This document shows, piece after piece, positions 62,150-64,000 of a stretch of DNA of 64,000 nt (positions are counted from its first letter, which is position 1; every line of letters starts with the position of its first letter). The DNA is from Salinarchaeum sp. Harcht-Bsk1 (GTDB lineage Archaea; Halobacteriota; Halobacteria; Halobacteriales; Salinarchaeaceae). The position numbers were made by a program, and so were the translations under genes. The notes beneath the pieces were generated by a model. That model was not told where the DNA came from. It ran no database searches and worked only from the letters and a program-made list of their open reading frames with translations. Location of the stretch: the NCBI RefSeq assembly GCF_000403645.1, contig NC_021313.1, positions 2,499,014 to 2,563,013 on the forward strand, read 5' to 3'.

Positions 62150-62310
62150 TTTCATCGCAATGCATAAGCCGACCACTGACCGATTTTGAACTGCGCCACG
62201 GTGGCAGAGTCCGGCCGAACGCAGCGGCCTGCAGTTCTGTCGGACTCGCTGTCGCTCGCCCGACAGCGTCGCACCCTCGCTTCGCTCGCGTGCGACAGCC
62301 GCCCATCCCC
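62150..62310 (+). pseudogene. Interrupted tRNA-Cys copy with duplicated promoter
   Basis: 62150-62194 repeats the 45 bases upstream of the intact gene (62320-62364). 62195-62234 is the 5' half of tRNA-Cys (identical to 62365-62404) up to G37, and 62297-62310 is the following 14 bases (A38 onward). Between them, 62 bases made of two tandem hairpins (62237-62266 and 62268-62296) sit exactly at 37/38, the canonical archaeal intron site. The T arm and acceptor 3' strand are lost, so it is probably non-functional. Confidence 0.8.
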
Positions 62311-62364
62311 TCGCGTGGTTTTCATCGCAACGCATAAGCCGGCCAGTCTCGGATTTGTACCTGC

Positions 62365-62440
62365 GCCACGGTGGCAGAGTCCGGCCGAACGCAGCGGCCT
62401 GCAGAGCCGCCCATCCCCGGTTCAAATCCGGGCCGTGGCT
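62365..62440 (+). tRNA. tRNA-Cys (GCA)
   Basis: Acceptor GCCACGG pairs with CCGTGGC, discriminator U; anticodon stem GCGGC/GCCGC around loop CTGCAGA, anticodon GCA; T arm CCCGG-TTCAAAT-CCGGG. No CCA encoded, no intron. Its 5' half and upstream region are duplicated at 62150-62310, and its 3' end recurs at 62467-62494 (inverted) and 62536-62559 (direct). Confidence 0.96.
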
Positions 62441-62449
62441 TGCTGCGAC

Positions 62450-62467
62450 GAACGAACGTGAGGAGCG
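62450..62467 (+). repeat. 18-base motif shared with the tRNA-Gly locus
   Basis: GAACGAACGTGAGGAGCG, identical to the reverse complement of 28045-28062. It forms the loop between the GTGGCTTGC and GCAAGCCAC arms at 62435-62475, where the left arm is the tRNA-Cys 3' end itself. Confidence 0.8.
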
Positions 62468-62559
62468 CAAGCCACCGCCGGATATGAACCCCGGAAGTCG
62501 CAGCGGCCGAGCGGAGCGAGGCCGACCGTCTTCCTCCGGTTCAAATCCGGGCCGTGGCT
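62467..62559 (+). repeat. Inverted then direct copies of the tRNA-Cys 3' end
   Basis: 62467-62494, read in reverse complement, is an imperfect copy of the tRNA-Cys T arm and acceptor end including the following TTGC. A short hairpin follows (CGGCC/GGCCG, loop GAGCGGAGCGA, around 62504-62523). Then 62536-62559 is an exact 24-base direct copy of 62417-62440. Confidence 0.8.
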
Positions 62560-62606
62560 TTCCGTTCGATACCTCGGTGCGCGTCCTGAACGATGCCGCT
62601 TCATCG

Positions 62607-62614
62607 ATATTTAT
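62607..62614 (+). promoter_or_regulatory. TATA-like box of the terminal Tat-substrate gene
   Basis: ATATTTAT lies 33-40 bases before the GTG start at 62647, which would give a short leader. Confidence 0.4.
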
Positions 62615-62646
62615 CAGCGATACCTGAATAGATCCGAACGAAACGC

Positions 62647-64000
62647 GTGACACAGCACGATCAAGGCGACGAGCGACGCCGGAACGACGACGAATCGAAC
62701 GCGGGTTCGGGTTTGTCCCGACGCGGTCTTCTCGGTGTTACTGGCTCCGCGATCCTCGGCACCTCGCTCGCCGATCCAGCATTCGCGAGGTCGACGCAGA
62801 GCGACGACGAAACCGACTCGATCTCCTACGGGACCGTCACCTGGGTCGAGGTCGACGAGGACGACCCCGAGGGCCTCCGGGGACACTACGAGTCCGTCTC
62901 GTTCCAGGGCGAGGCCGGCGACGTGGTCGAGATTCGGGTCTACCCACCGAGCACCGCAGCAGACTACGGTGTGACCCTGGTGCTCGAGGCGGAGTCGGTC
63001 GTCGGGAGCGAGCAGTTCACCGACGGCCAGGCCGAAGGCCGCCGGATTGGGCCGTACGAACTCCCCGAAACGAAAGCGTACCAGATCCTCGTGACGACGA
63101 GCGAACCAGCCGACACCGGGGCCTTCCAGCTGGAACTCGAGAAGGTCGGCAGCGGCGGTTCGACGCCGGCGGAGACGGCCCCACCCGACGCACCCTTCGC
63201 CGCGCGGCTCGTCGATTCCCGGGCGAACGCACTGGCTGGCGGCACGGTCCGCGTCTACCGCGACGAGGACGACGAGCAACTCGCCTCCAGTGAGGTGGGT
63301 GACGGTGGCTGGGTCACGCTCGACGCGGGCACGCTCGAATCGATCGGCGCAGCCGACAGGGTGCACGTCCTCGCACGCTCCGGCGACTGGTTCGACGGCT
63401 TCACGTTCGAGGGCGGATCGCTGGCTGAGAACCACGGCGAGGACCTGCCGCTCCGCCGAGAGCTACTCTACGGCCCGGAAATCGCCGACTCCGGCTCCGG
63501 GCCGCTGGGCGTCGTCTCCGTCTGGCGGCAGATCGGATTTCCCGATCCCGCCCTCCAGACGATCTGCGTCGAGGTGACGAACGCCGCCACCGCCGCGGAG
63601 CCCAGCAACGTCGGCACCCGAGCGTTCGACCTGACAGACGGGCTGATCAGCCTCTCCTACCCGGAAGACGACGTACTGGTCAGCTACGGCGCGTATACCG
63701 ACGTCGAACACCCCCGCGAGATGGACGTCGCGTCGGTCGGCACGCCTCACGAGGGGTCGATGAGCCGTGACCGGGAGGAACGCCCACGCTTGCCCGTCGA
63801 GGTCTACCACCCCGCGAGGACTGGGGTTCCGATGGGTGGCACCTCGATCGTGTCCTACGAGCCGCTCGAAACCTCCGCGGCGGAAGAGCGGATCAACGAA
63901 GGTACCGGTCGGATCGTGAGCAGCCTCCCGTTCGTCGGAATGGCGCTGGGTATCGGCGACCTCCTCCACTGGGGCTTCGGCGACCCGGTCGAGCGTTCTG
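62647..64000 (+). CDS. Tat-exported protein of unknown function (partial, 3' end missing)
   Basis: At least 451 residues; the gene runs off the window. GTG start (VTQHDQGDERRND) followed by the twin-arginine leader SRRGLLGVTGSAILGTSLADPAFA near residues 24-47. The mature part is acidic with beta-rich stretches (SISYGTVTWVEVDEDDPEGLRG, VVEIRVYPPSTAADYGVTLVLEAE) and a domain resembling surface carbohydrate-binding or peptidase-associated beta sandwiches. DVEHPREMDV and later segments match no named family I can state. Secretion through Tat is typical for haloarchaeal surface proteins. Confidence 0.75.
   Translation, partial: MTQHDQGDERRRNDDESNAGSGLSRRGLLGVTGSAILGTSLADPAFARSTQSDDETDSISYGTVTWVEVDEDDPEGLRGHYESVSFQGEAGDVVEIRVYPPSTAADYGVTLVLEAESVVGSEQFTDGQAEGRRIGPYELPETKAYQILVTTSEPADTGAFQLELEKVGSGGSTPAETAPPDAPFAARLVDSRANALAGGTVRVYRDEDDEQLASSEVGDGGWVTLDAGTLESIGAADRVHVLARSGDWFDGFTFEGGSLAENHGEDLPLRRELLYGPEIADSGSGPLGVVSVWRQIGFPDPALQTICVEVTNAATAAEPSNVGTRAFDLTDGLISLSYPEDDVLVSYGAYTDVEHPREMDVASVGTPHEGSMSRDREERPRLPVEVYHPARTGVPMGGTSIVSYEPLETSAAEERINEGTGRIVSSLPFVGMALGIGDLLHWGFGDPVERS

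Overview
The window is a GC-rich chromosomal segment of a halophilic archaeon (class Halobacteria). The proteins are strongly acidic. Several promoters have a TATA-like box about 25-30 bases before the start codon, as expected for leaderless haloarchaeal messages. Lineage-typical genes are present: archaeosortase A, GfcR, the archaeal methionine adenosyltransferase, aIF5B/IF-2, NreA, HalX and HalOD1 proteins, DUF7344 and DUF5611 proteins and a BAT-type regulator.

Layout. 1-6.3 kb: two tandem SipW-type secreted proteins (one cut by the window edge), a DUF7344 regulator, an amidohydrolase, an aldo/keto reductase and an HD phosphohydrolase. 6.8-12.5 kb: a PAS-GAF protein with a degenerate kinase core, a methyltransferase, a HalX response regulator and purL. 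12.6-13.0 kb: a 0.4 kb foldback repeat, whose second copy is at 59.1-59.5 kb. 13.1-20.3 kb: an Azf-like dehydrogenase, a PHP/asparagine-synthase-like pair, a zinc-ribbon J-domain protein, mat, NUDIX, CYTH and a conserved haloarchaeal protein. 20.5-27.7 kb: signalling genes (hybrid histidine kinase, HTH-PAS-GAF-BAT protein, DUF7344, HalOD1) and a luciferase-like oxidoreductase. 27.7-28.7 kb: tRNA-Gly with repeat debris, and archease. 28.9-43.4 kb: gpmI, thiolase/DUF35, an alpha/beta hydrolase, NRDE, DUF5611, a metallophosphoesterase overlapping artA, MATE, HAD and NUDIX genes, then a gdh-gfcR operon.

At 45.3-49.5 kb the sequence becomes visibly AT-richer. This island carries three putative PD-(D/E)XK nucleases (DUF4268, PDDEXK_4, and a NucS-like/RAMA fusion). 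It is bounded by two copies of the 3' end of the preceding DUF7110-like gene, which differ by a synonymous Ser codon. It reads as an integrated defence islet without its own integrase. It is followed by a three-gene operon that encodes the two halves of plant Tm-1-type proteins plus a cupin. 52-64 kb holds dodecin, a degenerate M24 protein, TRAM, NreA, HAD, ROK, the second foldback repeat, infB, a cupin, tRNA-Cys and a partial Tat-exported protein.

The most unusual signal is shared by the two tRNA loci. At both tRNA-Gly (about 28.1 kb) and tRNA-Cys (about 62.4 kb) the tRNA 3' end is followed by an identical 18-base purine-rich motif, then an inverted copy of the same tRNA 3' end, then a short hairpin, then another direct copy. 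A second, defective tRNA-Cys copy upstream carries two tandem hairpins exactly between positions 37 and 38, the canonical intron site. Central carbon genes (gdh, gfcR, gpmI, ROK kinase, Azf-like dehydrogenase) fit a sugar-using haloarchaeon with the semi-phosphorylative Entner-Doudoroff pathway.
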